64,000 bases of DNA from Erigeron canadensis. Taxonomy: Eukaryota > Streptophyta > Magnoliopsida > Asterales > Asteraceae. The notes below the pieces were generated by a model that had not been told where the DNA came from, searched no databases, and saw only the letters and a program-made list of their open reading frames with translations. A program made the position numbers and the translations under genes. The stretch covers positions 4,398,235 through 4,462,234 of the forward strand of contig NC_057769.1 of assembly GCF_010389155.1 (NCBI RefSeq), written 5' to 3'. This document shows, one piece after another, positions 26,328 through 37,825 of the stretch (its first letter is position 1; every line of letters begins with the position of its first letter).

Positions 26328-27345
26328 ATGGACTTAGAGAAAGGTGAAACATCCGAGCGACCACGTATACCACGCACCATCATAAGAAGAGATCGGGAAA
26401 GCATCCATGAGCAACTAATGGCCGATTATTTTGTTGAAGATGCAAAGTACCCTCTTTGGTATTTTAGGCGCTGGTTTCGAATGTCGAGACCGTTGTTCAT
26501 GCTAATAGTTAATGAGTTGAGCTCGAGCCTATACACTGAAAGCTCGTCGAGTCGAGCTCGAGCCATAGTTAATGAGTTGTTCATGCTAAGCTCGAGCTCA
26601 GCTCGATAACACCCCTACTTGAAGCAGTTGCCTCATAAGATTTATGGATTTGACATGCGTATGTTGGCACAGCGGGATCCAACAATGACATAAATGTGCT
26701 AAATAATTCCCCTTTGTTTAGGTACTTTCAAATTCATGTTCATTCTTTGCTTTTAAAAACATTGTGTGTGTGCTAATCTTTGTTGTATTTAGGGAAATCA
26801 TTGAGGATCGTGCTCCAGATTCTTCGTTTACGGTTATCGGGACACATTACAGAAAAGGGTACTACCTCGCAGACGGTACCTACCCGGAGTGGTCAATGTT
26901 TGTTAAGTCGTACTCATGCCCGCAAGATGACAACAAGAAAAAGTTCAAACAATATCAAGAAAGTGCGAGAAAGGATGTCGAGCGTGCATTTGGATCTTTT
27001 CAAAATCAATGGCATATTCTAACCCAATCGGCCATAGCTAGAAGCGTTAACCGGATTTGTCGAACCATGTACACATGTGTTATATTGCACAACATGATAG
27101 TTGAAGACTCGGGGCACACCATAAGCACACTTGATGAAGACGATTTAATCCAACCCCTATTTTTGGTCAACGTACTTTCGAGGAGAGGATGGCGGTTCAC
27201 GAGCGTACCAACAGGGAGCTTCGTGACCGACATGTGCATCACGCCTTTCGTCATGATCTTATGGAGCATATATGGCGTCTACCTTCGTCATGAATTATGT
27301 TTTATATTGTTTAAGTATTTCGGATTGTTGTTTTTTGTTTTTTAA
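26328..27345 (+). pseudogene. PIF/Harbinger transposase (ALP1/HARBI1-like nuclease), internally deleted
   Basis: Two pieces of a DDE nuclease are visible. The first starts at 26328 and reads MDLEKGE...RDRESIHEQLMADYF...FRRWFRMSRPLF, the usual start of plant Harbinger nucleases. The second (from about 26794) includes HYRKGYYLADGTYPEW, then RKDVERAFGSFQNQW and YTCVILHNMIVED, the conserved C-terminal third. Between them the text is a duplicated 'gctcgagc' patch followed by stops, so the central part with the first catalytic Asp residues is gone. A terminal-looking block with tataagg motifs follows at about 27530-27640. Not able to catalyse transposition. Confidence 0.85.
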
Positions 27346-27677
27346 GTATTTCGGAATGTTTTTTTTTAGTTTTAGTGTCTTTTTTTTATTTTATTTAGAA
27401 ATGTTGTTATTTATGTTTTAATTTTAATGAATGGTGTGTTTGATTTTAGTGTTTTATTTAGTTGTTAAATTATGAGGGATTGAATGTGTAAAGTTAGATA
27501 AAGTGTATAATTAAATAAAAGGTGGGTCAAAGACTAGTCCTGGTATAAGGTTGGATTTAGGAGGATTAGTCCTTGGATAGTTTTTTGCTGATGTAGCACT
27601 GATTAGGACTATTCCTCTTGGGGATGAGTCCTAATATAAGGCGTTGATTCATAAAGAATTTTCTTTTTAGTATTTCA

Positions 27678-28545
27678 ACTAGATTTTAGATCCGTGTCCA
27701 ACACTGGACACGGGATTTACGATATTAACAATATTAGATTTTCATACATTTAAGTCATAAAAGCTTACAATTTAAAAAAAACACGGTTTTAAGTGTTATA
27801 TTTTGCAAGTTGTAGTACAATAATCATAGGTTTCTCACTGTCATTATTAGGCTAGACATATTGATGGAATTGTTTGCCGTATTCATTTCAAAAGGCACAT
27901 GCTATATATAATAATTTCTCCATTATAATATATTTTGAAACAGATGTACTCATAATGTGATATTATTAGGAAAAATAATTAAGAATTAAAATATAAACAT
28001 ATTTGTGATCCCGAACTTGACATTCAAGTATATGTATTTAATCATGATGCGCGTTCATAACACGCATATGTTTATTTTCAATCACTTGTTCTATGATAAT
28101 ATGATGACAATTAGGATTGTTTTTATATTCTTTGATAACAATTAGGACTCTTCTAATATTTATTAATAAGTCATTAGGTTTTCAAATAATTTTTTGTAGA
28201 AAATATTTCATATGTTAATTTTTTTATTTAATTAAATGATTGTAAATTTTAAAAAATTCTCTCAAGTTGATGGCTAAAAATAAATATAAATTAAGTATTC
28301 AGGGCTAAAAAGTGTAAATTATTGATGGAAAACAAAAAAGTATAAATTAATGAAACTTTTTCTACAAATTAATATAAATATTAATATTAATATAATTATA
28401 TATTTGGATAATGATTATTAGGATTTTTAATTTGTACTTTATCTAAATGATGATATCATCAAAAGTCAATTTGATGAAATCAAACGATGTAATTGGTTAA
28501 ATAGTCATTAGTTCAACTGCCTTATAGTATATATTAAGATTAAGA
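27678..28545 (-). mobile_element. Non-autonomous Helitron, both ends proposed
   Basis: On the minus strand the 3' end has a strong hairpin (ccgtgtcc...ggacacgg, 27690-27712) and then CTAGT ending at 27678, followed by T. The 5' end is proposed at 28545, TCTTAATCTTAATATATACT, preceded by A. About 868 bp, AT-rich and non-coding. It is inserted just beside the Harbinger remnant. Confidence 0.65.
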
Positions 28546-28783
28546 TTGTTTTGTTCATTGTTTTGGTGTTTCAATGGTTTTCTTTAACAATCAACTTTTT
28601 GGTGTTTCATGTAAGCATGATTACATTGTTTCAGCGGGTTGGGTCTATATCCCTTTCAATTCATGTTGAACCCAACCTGAGTTGGAGTCATCAAACCTGG
28701 TTTCGCTTCATTGACCAAAAACCAAAACGGGTTTCAACCCGAAAGTGGTTTGGTCAAAAACCGAACTTTGTACACCACTATTA

Positions 28784-29146
28784 ATCTTGGTGCTCAATTA
28801 TGATGAATATTCAAATATCTGCCAACAATTCCACATGGTATATCATTTTTTCAGCAAATGAAGCTAGCTCAACGGGTAGATGTATTCTTGTTTTTTTCAC
28901 AAGTCTTGGGTTCGACTCTTAGAAGTAACAAGTCTGTGGGTTTTTTTTCCCCTGAATCACCTGTAACGGCTTATGGTCTACATTTCATAGTCTAGAGTAC
29001 GTGCAGGGTTTCACCATTATACGTTAAGATGTTTCCTGATGTCAAATACTGACTAACTATTAAAAAAAATATCATTTTTTCCATAGTGGGTTCATCTTTG
29101 TCTTTCATTGTTGATCTACTGTTCTTAGCCGCATTTGGTTACATTG
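28784..29146 (+). repeat. Second copy of segment 26207-26333, split by a SINE
   Basis: tcttggtgctcaatt (28784) through ttggttacattggttatg (about 29146) repeats the segment at 26207-26333, which leads into the Harbinger pseudogene. The only large difference is the SINE-B insertion with its duplicated 13-bp target. The right parts also share 'ttgattcataaa' (27645 and about 29192), so this may be an internally deleted copy of the same Harbinger element. Confidence 0.7.
28853..29068 (+). mobile_element. tRNA-derived SINE (SINE-B), complete
   Basis: Starts with box A-like tagctcaacggg and box B ggttcgactctt at tRNA spacing, and ends in an A-rich tail (ttaaaaaaa). Flanked by an exact 13-bp target duplication atatcattttttc (28840-28852 and 29069-29081). 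The body shares 'gtctagagtacgtgca' with the copy in the GDSL gene intron (41515-41705). Confidence 0.9.
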
Positions 29147-29243
29147 GTTATGTTTTAATGATATTCTCTACCAGTGAAGTTTGGGTTGGTTGATTCATAA
29201 AAAGTTTACTTTTTCATATTTCAATTTATTTATTACTTTTATT

Positions 29244-29580
29244 AAGGTGAATTTCCCTTTGAAATTTCGTCTCGCGATTCGCCAGCAAGAGGTTTAACAT
29301 AAGTTGTCTTAATCGGGTCTATGCTAGAGAGCTCTCTTGAAGTAGAAATCCTAATTCAAATACCAAATTGGGGAAAAACCTCCTACTAATCCGCACGAAG
29401 ACACGACGATTATTAAGAGTAAAAACCCTGCCCATTCAAATTTGAACTTAGGTATACCCAAGCCAAGCACTCATAGAAAGAATAACTATATCTCAAAGTT
29501 GATGGAATGAGAATTCGAACCTGAAACCTATAAATCAGCTGGAGAACTCCAAACCACTACATCCGACTCATCGTTATAAC
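29244..29580 (-). mobile_element. SINE-C copy with tRNA-like head
   Basis: Minus-strand copy of the family at 24365-24675. The head at the right end has box B-like aggttcgaattct; the body has the core ctctctagcatagacccg. The 3' end shares 'ttcaaagggaaattcacct' style text with the 18338 copy. Confidence 0.65.
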
Positions 29581-29599
29581 TCAAAAGTACTCTTTAGCG

Positions 29600-31756
29600 T
29601 TCCAGGTAAGCACGAAAATCAAAAATAAAAGAAAAAGTTGCATTATTGCTGAATCATGAGCAATTCGTATAAAATAATTGGACCCACATTCAAAGAGACT
29701 TCATTGGTAGGTAAAGTTGCTTTCACTACATATAGCCATATAGGTATGTCTTTCAGATCCGCAAGTTGTGTCGGTGCAAGATCAGCATTCAGTTTCTTAA
29801 TCTCCCATCAAGGTTATGCTTTAAACAAAGGAGGTTTTAACTTCAACAAGCTAAATCCTCCTTGTTCATGGCATAATTTAATAACGACGCTACAGGTAGT
29901 CTGCAGGGATCCATCTAGGTTGATTAATTGCCTTTATCATTTGCTCATTTTTGAAACTGTAGCTCAAGGTAGCATTTGTAAAAACAGTTTTACTCTAAAA
30001 CCATAAATGGCTTTTCAATTGCAGATCTCAATGATCATATTTCTAATTTACCCAATCATCAAGTAATAGTAAAAGTATACACCATAAAAACTCAAGAGTC
30101 TAGATTAAAAGGAAACTGTCTACTTCAACCCGTGAAATACCAATTCATCTAAACTTGACTTTAGAAGTCAAGGATGCAAAAAAAGAAGAAATCTATTGCA
30201 AAATAAACTTGCAGTTTCACTCCAAAGGGTAGAGCATCTAGTTATAAAACTAAATTGAGCTGATACCTGATGGCTGATACTAGAGTGTTGGGATATAGAG
30301 TCTACCATTAACCTAAATAGAGTCAATACAGGCTCATGGCAATTTTATAAGCTTAAATGAGGTAGGCCCTAGATAAATTAAGCCTTGACTGCCTTAATAT
30401 AACTGTTGCATGATATCAGGACATGATTGTAAAACATCTATCACACCCTTCAGATATATCTGCATCCTAGCGAGGGATCACATTCACCCCAATTACAGCT
30501 AAATGCCCAATCTGCTAGCTTACTTATAAGCTATAAGATTTCTTTTGATCTTTGCCTAATAGTCTTCTTAAAATCCAAAATCCAACAAAGTCCCTCAGAT
30601 AAAATTTACAAAACTAACATATATGTTGTATACTATAGATGAATGCATGACCAAGGGCAAAACAAGCAGCTCGATACATCTAGCATTTGGCTACTAGCCA
30701 AAACATTAGTTAATCAATTTAATAAAGTCAGCTGAATGAACTCCAAATAATTTAGCCCATGTCCAATTCTTTTTAAACTTGATTGAAACGTGCTTGCAAT
30801 AATCAACAACGCAGGACCATCCAATTATGAGCCGATAAGAGCCAATCATTTTTAGGAAACTAAGTACTTGTATGCATCAACGCAGCTTTTGAAATAACAG
30901 AGCACTAATGTTGGTAAAACATTCATGAATTAATGGACTAACTAACAAGTCTTAACATAAGTTGTAATCTATACATGATTGATCTTACTTGATTGTTGAT
31001 CCTTTCTTTCAAAGCAAATTGAGATTGAATAAAATTATTCATCAACAAAACTTTCCAAAACGTAGAGATCTTAAATCAATGCCAGTAACATCAACTAATT
31101 CAGCCCCAATACTAACTACAACCAGCTTGATTGAGGCCAGTATGACTTGTAGGCTGTAGCAACTCCACAAAGACAAGCTAACATGTATCAGCTATTTGGT
31201 ATAAATATCCCTTCCTTTTCAAAGAACTAGAGCCTGACTAAAAATCGACAGATATATGATCCCACAGCGACCACATTCGCCTAAATCTAGGTCCAAACTA
31301 ATCACATTTGTCTCAATCGTTGATTAATGTAGATCGAGATCACAAACAAATGATTACTTCGCACAACTAAAACAAGTAGCTCAAAGGATCTAACATTCAT
31401 GTCATTTTTCCTAGCTACAAGCAAATTCAAGTATATATATATTCGTATATATCTGTATATCTATCACCACATTCTCCACAGCAACTGCAGCTAATATCTA
31501 TTACACAACAAATGATATGAATACTGTAATTTCATTGACAGATTTTCAATTAACAAAAATTAAATGAATCAGTTACAAATAGAATTACCAGTAAATAATA
31601 ATCCATACAGATTACTACTTATTAAGTAGCCAAAATTTCATAGTAATTCTATCGGATCTTTCCTTACACAATTCAATTATCTAGAAACAATAACAAAACA
31701 ATGATGATAATGATACCAGATAATAACAATTCACTTCTCAGAAATCAAGTTCATAT
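29600..31756. other. Low-repeat intergenic stretch
   Basis: Less repetitive than its surroundings. A 116-codon plus ORF (29656-30006, MSNSYKIIGPTFKETSL...) has reasonable amino-acid use but no family that I recognise and no clear promoter. The right edge must hold the 3' UTR of the PRA1 gene. It could contain a non-coding transcript. Confidence 0.35.
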
Positions 31757-32407
31757 TCAAACACGCGCCATCACATCGGCAACGGCGGCGGAAGTCGCCG
31801 AGCTTCCAAACGACGAAAACAGTCCGACGCCGGCGTTCTCCTGCTCATCAAGAAACAAATCCTCCGGATCTCTAAACGCGCCGTGAACAGCAATAATACC
31901 TGACCCGATCAACGTCGCTGACATCAGCAACGATCCAACGCTCGTCAGAAACACAACGAAGATCGTAAATAGCGATAATATTCCTAAAATCTCGCGATCG
32001 GAAAACGTACGGCCGGCGATAACTACAGGCTGATCCGACGCGCGGAATAGGTAGAGGAACATCCACGCGCCGATGAGAGAAACGATGGTTAACAAGGAGA
32101 AAGGATGAGAAAAAAGCGAGAAAGCTAGAACAGCAGTTAACAAAGTTATATAGTTAACACGGAAGTAATTGTAGTTTTTCCGGATGCGTGACGTGGCATC
32201 GGAAAGTGATTCCGGTTTCGAAAACGCCGTGTAGTCGATTAGTTCGTACCACGGGCGACGGCGTTCGAAGGCGCGTCGTGTTGATTCGGTTAAGCGCGCG
32301 ATGAAGGCGCGTAGGGCGGGGGAAGTGGAGATCGTGGTTGACCACGCGCCATTACCGACGGTGGCTGTTGATTGTGGATCTGAGATTGGGAGACTTTGAG
32401 AGGACAT
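31757..32407 (-). CDS. PRA1 family protein, 216 aa, intronless
   Basis: Prenylated-Rab-acceptor family membrane protein, which acts in ER-Golgi-endosome traffic by binding Rab GTPases or SNAREs. The N-terminus is polar (1-45), then comes the family signature RPWYELID (51-58) and RKNYNYFRVNY (76-86). Two long hydrophobic blocks (86-121 and 140-176) form the paired membrane hairpins. The C-terminal motif DPEDLFLDE (180-188) is typical. Length and single-exon structure match plant PRA1 genes, nearest in style to the PRA1.B group. The first ATG of the ORF fits; a TATA box is about 100 bp upstream and the leader is A-rich. The coding region is much more GC-rich than its flanks. Confidence 0.93.
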   Translation of the reverse strand: MSSQSLPISDPQSTATVGNGAWSTTISTSPALRAFIARLTESTRRAFERRRPWYELIDYTAFSKPESLSDATSRIRKNYNYFRVNYITLLTAVLAFSLFSHPFSLLTIVSLIGAWMFLYLFRASDQPVVIAGRTFSDREILGILSLFTIFVVFLTSVGSLLMSATLIGSGIIAVHGAFRDPEDLFLDEQENAGVGLFSSFGSSATSAAVADVMARV

Positions 32408-32502
32408 TGAGAAGAAAGGGTTTTTTTTTTTTTCTTTTTTTTTTTGGAAATTAAAGAATAAGAAGTTGACTGTAAATGGACTGGCGAGAGTATGTGTGTT
32501 TG

Positions 32503-32512
32503 TGTATATATA
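32503..32512 (-). promoter_or_regulatory. TATA box of the PRA1 gene
   Basis: tatatatac on the minus strand, about 100 bp before the start codon; the leader that follows contains two oligo-A tracts. Confidence 0.5.
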
Positions 32513-32519
32513 CGATTGG

Positions 32520-33563
32520 TTATTGGTTATGGGATTGATGTATACGTAATGTGTTGTATTGCTTTTGATGTGTGATCGTGGCCATTGATTGTGAGATGGA
32601 CGGTTGGGATTTGACGTGTTCTTTTATGTACGCGGTATGGTGTTTTTTACGTGGAGTAACTTTTTTTTATGAAAGTTCTAACTCTTTACAGTTTTTATGA
32701 TTCATGTCCTTTGGATATATTTGATTAAAAATTTAAATCGATATAGTCCCTGGAAATTAAAAAAGGCGGCTGGTATTCCGATTACTTTTTTGGTAATTAA
32801 ACATCGCTGCAAATAGTGGTGTTTTTGTCTATATCCAACTATTTGAAGCAATTATTTACAGAGGACCCGTTATTTTTTGCCAGATTTACCATTACAGACA
32901 GGGGAGCTCACACTATTTGCAACGACTATCGCTGCAAATATTATGTGTAGTCTAGATACCAAAAATGTGTAGTTGGGATATGAATCCCTTTAAAAAATCA
33001 GCTAGAGCTCCCAGGATTATAAATGACCCCTTAACATAAATATAGCTTTATATCCATGAATAATTTTTGAACGACTACTTATTTATAAGTTTCAAGTGTT
33101 TTTTAAGATCTTTTTCTTTATTTCTAACATTTTGTATGAGTTTTACACTTTTGTAGTTTTGTTGTTTTAAGAATCCTTTAAAAGTTTAAAGTTATTCACA
33201 TTAACCGGTATTTCAAATTTCGTTGACCCATAATAATAATGTAAAAACCAACGTATCTCAAAAATATTATATTACATATTTTTAACGGACTCGTATCACG
33301 AGCTACCCCTATCTCTAAAGTATGTGGTCAGTTAAAAAAAGGTCGTAAAGGACCATAGATGAAAGGCTAAGCTCAATATGATAGCTATCAAACGACTCCA
33401 TTTTATTAAATTTATTTTAGCTTATTAGAGTTTTAATGTTTTGTTTTAGTTTGGATTGATTACTCGGTTAAATTACGAGCATAGCAGGTATTAAATTTAA
33501 CAATGATATATTCAAGAAAAATGAAAAAGATAATACTGGTGAAAAAAGATACTAATATAATAA
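32520..33563. other. Intergenic upstream of PRA1
   Basis: At about 32800-32950 there are inverted pieces (gctgcaaatagtgg and cactatttgcaacgac) that suggest an old TIR element, ends not defined. No gene. Confidence 0.35.
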
Positions 33564-34425
33564 AAAAAAATCGCGACAGTAGCCAATTTTCATTGTAATC
33601 GTATCAAAATAACCAAGTTTTTCCGGATTATCACAAAATAACCATATAAATCGCAATAATCTGTAAGAATCGCAATAAGATCATGAGAATCGCAATATCG
33701 CAAGAAGATCATAAAATCGCATAGAGATCCTGCTGAATATTGAGATTCTGTAAAAAAATATATAATTTATGTATTATTATTTTTTTGCAATTTTGTCAAC
33801 AATAAATAAAAAAACACACTAGTTTATTACAAAATTCATAAATGCAAAGCTTCAGAATTTCAATAACAATGTAATTTCAATGCCTAATACAACACAACAT
33901 TTGAATTTAAAAATCCCCTAAATTAACTGTTCCAAAAGGAGTTGAGTGTGATTTCGATTTTGATTGGGATTTAGATTTCCCTTTTGATTTTGATGAAGAT
34001 CCATACTCTCTCAATGGAGGAAAAGATGTTTTTGATGACATGGGTGCATCACAAGTCAACCTCATATGACCACGTTCCTTGCAACGACTGCATGTTGTTG
34101 TATTCTTTTCTTCACCTTTAGACGGTATACGATCGTGGTACATAATTTAGTGAACTAGTATGTTTTTTTTTATTTATTGTTGACAAAATTGCAAAAAATA
34201 AATAATTTTTTTATATTTTTTTACATAATCTCAATATTCAAAGGATCTCTATGCGATTCTATGATCTCATTGCAATATTGCGATTCTCAAGATTTTCATT
34301 GCGATTCTCATGACTTAATGGGATTCTTGCAGATTATTGCGTTTTATATGGCTATTTTGTGATAATAAAAAAAAACTTGACTATTTTGGTAGAATCGCAA
34401 CGAAAGTTATTGTTACGATTTTCTC
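33564..34425 (-). mobile_element. Non-autonomous MULE, sister of MULE-1 (MULE-3)
   Basis: Ends with tcgcgacagtagcc at left and an inverted gagaaaatcgtaacaata at right; the terminal repeats match those of MULE-1 (105-1035). The interior keeps a 78-codon transposase tail on the minus strand. The left tip has become an oligo-A run, so the 9-bp target duplication cannot be read with confidence. Confidence 0.8.
33907..34143 (-). pseudogene. C-terminal zinc-knuckle tail of MULE transposase
   Basis: 78 codons open on the minus strand: an intact CCHC knuckle, CSRCKERGHMRLTC, then a Ser/Lys-rich tail and a short acidic end (VNLGDF). This is the last part of MURA-like transposases. The DDE catalytic core and SWIM zinc finger are missing. 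The ATG at 34143 lies just inside the terminal repeat, so a short peptide could still be made. Compared with MULE-1 the knuckle is undamaged. Confidence 0.8.
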
Positions 34426-35496
34426 GTAAAAAAAAAGAGGGTGATATAGGAAATGGTTAAGGATGATTTAATGGGTCGATTATCATTTAGATTGTAGATA
34501 CAGATTGAGCCCAATTTACATAGGCCGTCCATTTTGAACATAGAAAATTCATTACGAACTCTATTTCAATGGATCCAAAAAGACTTCTTTAAAAACGCTT
34601 TGTGATGAGCTTGTTTCACCCAATAAAGTTCAAGTCTATCTCATTTACGTATGATTATATCTGTGAAACACTCTGAATCTAATGTCCTTAAAGACCAGGA
34701 AGCATGGTTCAATAGAGGAAACTCAGCGGAAAAGAAAAAAAAAATCATAACTACAAACATTTTCGTGTTAAATAACCGGACTTGAAAAGTCTCTCTACAA
34801 ACAATCTAACAAGGATAAGCTTTTTCCGGAAAGATAATCTAAAACTCTCAAATAGCTTTGTTAATTTGTGATTGTCTTGTTTTTGGAGTTTGACGTTTGT
34901 TGGCGTCTTGGTCGGTTTTGGAGTGTAACTAGGTATATTTTGGTTGACGGGTGTTGTCTTTAATTTTAGCCGTTTATACTATTTTCATGTGTTGGATTTC
35001 ATCGAAGCTTCTATTGGGAGTTGGGACAGTAGGTTAGTTAATAATTAATTAATTGCAAAAATTTAAATATAGAATCTTAGCAAAGGGAATGGATCACACA
35101 TACATCCGAGTTTAACAACAATCACATGTGTCGATGAAAACGAAATGAATGTCGTCCTTCAACTTGACCAGCAACAAAAATCTCGATGGGCTAGTTGGGC
35201 TTTCATTTGGGCCCGAGTCTTACGTTATTTTGGGACATATGATCTTCAGGATATTGGGGCAATGCCACAATGGGGCTCTCGCTTTTGTTAAAATCAAATA
35301 CCAGAAGTAAAAAATGGGAAATGATTAAATGAAGCGACTTTCAGTCGTATACTCGTATTTAATTTATGATGGTATATCATTTTAAGATTTTGTTACACAT
35401 AGTCTTTAGGGATACGATTAAAACACATTGAAATACTGATTACAAAATTGATTATCCCATAAAAATAATTTTCAACCACAATATATATATATATAT
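34426..35496. other. Intergenic, no gene seen
   Basis: Moderately AT-rich; short ORFs only. Confidence 0.4.
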
Positions 35497-35530
35497 ACTA
35501 GGTATTTTCACCCGCGCGATGCGCGGCTTT
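35497..35530 (-). mobile_element. Helitron 3' terminus
   Basis: On the minus strand ccgcgcatcgcgcgg, a strong hairpin, is followed by gtgaaaatacctagt, ending CTAGT at 35497. The body should extend to the right into the very AT-rich 35531-36650 stretch; the 5' end was not found. Confidence 0.65.
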
Positions 35531-37825
35531 TGTATTGATTTTTTAAAACTTTCAATATTGGCATCGATAACCAACAAAATTCGCTTTTGCTAGTGTGGTG
35601 TTGTTGCATTGTTTGTTTTTACGGAGACGTGAATAGAAAATATTTATAAGAATTAGACCTAATTCTTGCTATGTACCACCGAAAAAATAGAACAATCTAC
35701 CAAATAAGAAAATATAAATTATCTAACTTTTGACATGATCAAGAACTGAAAAACAAAATTTATAGGCTTAAAATCGCTATGAACAACAAAAGAATAAATC
35801 TTAAGAGAAAATAAAATTAAAATAGGTTAAATAAATCAAACTAAAAACAATAATGATCTTAGTTGGTGAGAGGCTTGCAATTGTAAATGAAAATATAATG
35901 TCTTCTTTAACTCAACCGTAAGACCATGTGTTAATTATACTTGAACCAAAAGTTAAAGAAAATAAATGGAGTACGTATAAATATAATTGCTATATAATCA
36001 AAATAAAAATAACAACGAACATCTTTAACAAATTTAAAAAAGAATAAATAAAGTTGTAGGTTTTAAAAAAGTGAATATTGCGTGATGATTTTGTGATATG
36101 TATAAAATATTTAAAGATTTTATAAAGATTTATTAGAGATATATTTTTTTTAATAATATAAAATATTATATTGTAAAAATAATATGAAAATGCCACATAG
36201 GATAAATCATACATGGCAATTTATTAGCTTAGCTTTGGATTTGAAGAGTGATTTAGTGACATGTTAACCGGTGGGTTAAGGTTATCTAAAATGGGTGAGT
36301 TTTTTTACTTAATAAATTTAATAGTTAAAAACTTAATTAATTAATTAAATTTCATGTTACTTTCTTTAGTTAATAAACAAAAATAACTGACAATTACATA
36401 TATTTTACTTAATATATAAAGACATTCTTAATATATTCGGTCACTTAATATACTCAGCACTTAATGACTAAAAGAAAAAACAGGTCACGAGTCTTTGACT
36501 CAAATATAACAAATCTAACGGAACCCTTTTTCTAACCGACCTAGATATATAATTTAGTTAGATTTAAACTTAGAGACCTTTTTTATCTATATAAATCTCG
36601 CTATTCGCATAAAAGTTAAAGCACAAAGTGCACGACAATATATGAAAAAGACCAACTGGGGATGTTTTTTTTAGTGATATGACCACAGGATGTATGATTC
36701 CCGTTAAATGATGTCCATTTGAAAGGGAAAAATTAAATCGGCAACTTGTTTTTTTTAATCCTTACATAATTACATGTGTGTGTTTTGACTTAATCAGATT
36801 TTATATTATATATTGATCTGTCCTTTCACCTATAACTTAGAATTTGTATTTCATGCACAAGACAAATCATTTTAAAGTCAATAAAAATAAAGAAAAATAT
36901 AGCAATAGAAAAGCCAATGAGTGGCCTCATGGGCTTTGTTGTCTGCACATCGTTTTGTTTTCCAGTAAACCATTTTCCCAACAATTTCCTTTTATTGTGT
37001 AAATATACAATAGGAAAATGATAAATCCTTTTAAAAATTTTCTTAATATATTTACTTGTTAACACATATAATCCACTAATTCTCTTTCATAATTTCACCA
37101 TCTGATTTTCCATATATCACGATCCTATTAATTAGGAGAAGTTTTAGACTAAACAATTAGAAGGATTGATCGTTAATTTATACAATATACTTATATACTC
37201 ATTTACACTCAACTCTCTCTGCTCTACAATCATACACTCAACAAGTTGAATACAGTACTTTTTTTAACAGACTTTTCCATTTAAATAAAGTAAAAGCTTC
37301 TATGTTTTGAATTATTTTCCTTCCTCCTACTACTACTACTACTATTTGTTTATTTAATTTTTTTGTTTCTTCTTTTATTGTGTAATCTAATGCACTTTCT
37401 ACTAAACTAAAGTAATAAAAATTGATAGTAAAACAACATATTCAGTATTTTTATAAAGTTGATTGGTGTTTGCTTTCTATCCATATAAGGTCGAATTTGA
37501 CTGCTTTGTAAAAAGTCCATGTTGACCAATCAAAAATTACGAAACGCTTTAAATTAAAACATTAGGCTAAAGTAGTTGTTCACTTGTTGTAGATTATACG
37601 TCAATTCCAATCTAGCCTTCTTCCTCCCCCTTTCCTATACCACCAAATCCTTCACTGTTTTCCCCATTATTACCGCGTTTTTTCCTTTACAGATTTCCTA
37701 TATTTCCACACCTACAAAATCATTCAATTCAAACACAACTCTCACTCACACACACAACACACACCCTTTAATTATTTCACTTAATTATTCCAAAATATTC
37801 ATCATAATTCATACATCTTACATAT
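35531..37825. other. AT-rich DNA and EXO70 upstream region
   Basis: The left part is probably Helitron body. The last few hundred bases are the presumed promoter and leader of the EXO70 gene, with a CA-rich leader (actcacacacacaac) just before the ATG. ORFs here are low-complexity. Confidence 0.4.

Noticed and set aside
29656..30006. 116-codon ORF as a gene
   Set aside because: No recognisable family, promoter or conserved motif; kept only as a note in the intergenic entry.
32800..32950. CACTA-type or other TIR element upstream of PRA1
   Set aside because: Only fragments of inverted sequence; no ends or target duplication could be set.
33555..33563. 9-bp target duplication for MULE-3
   Set aside because: atataataa at left does not match gtaaaaaaa at right; the left tip is eroded into oligo-A.
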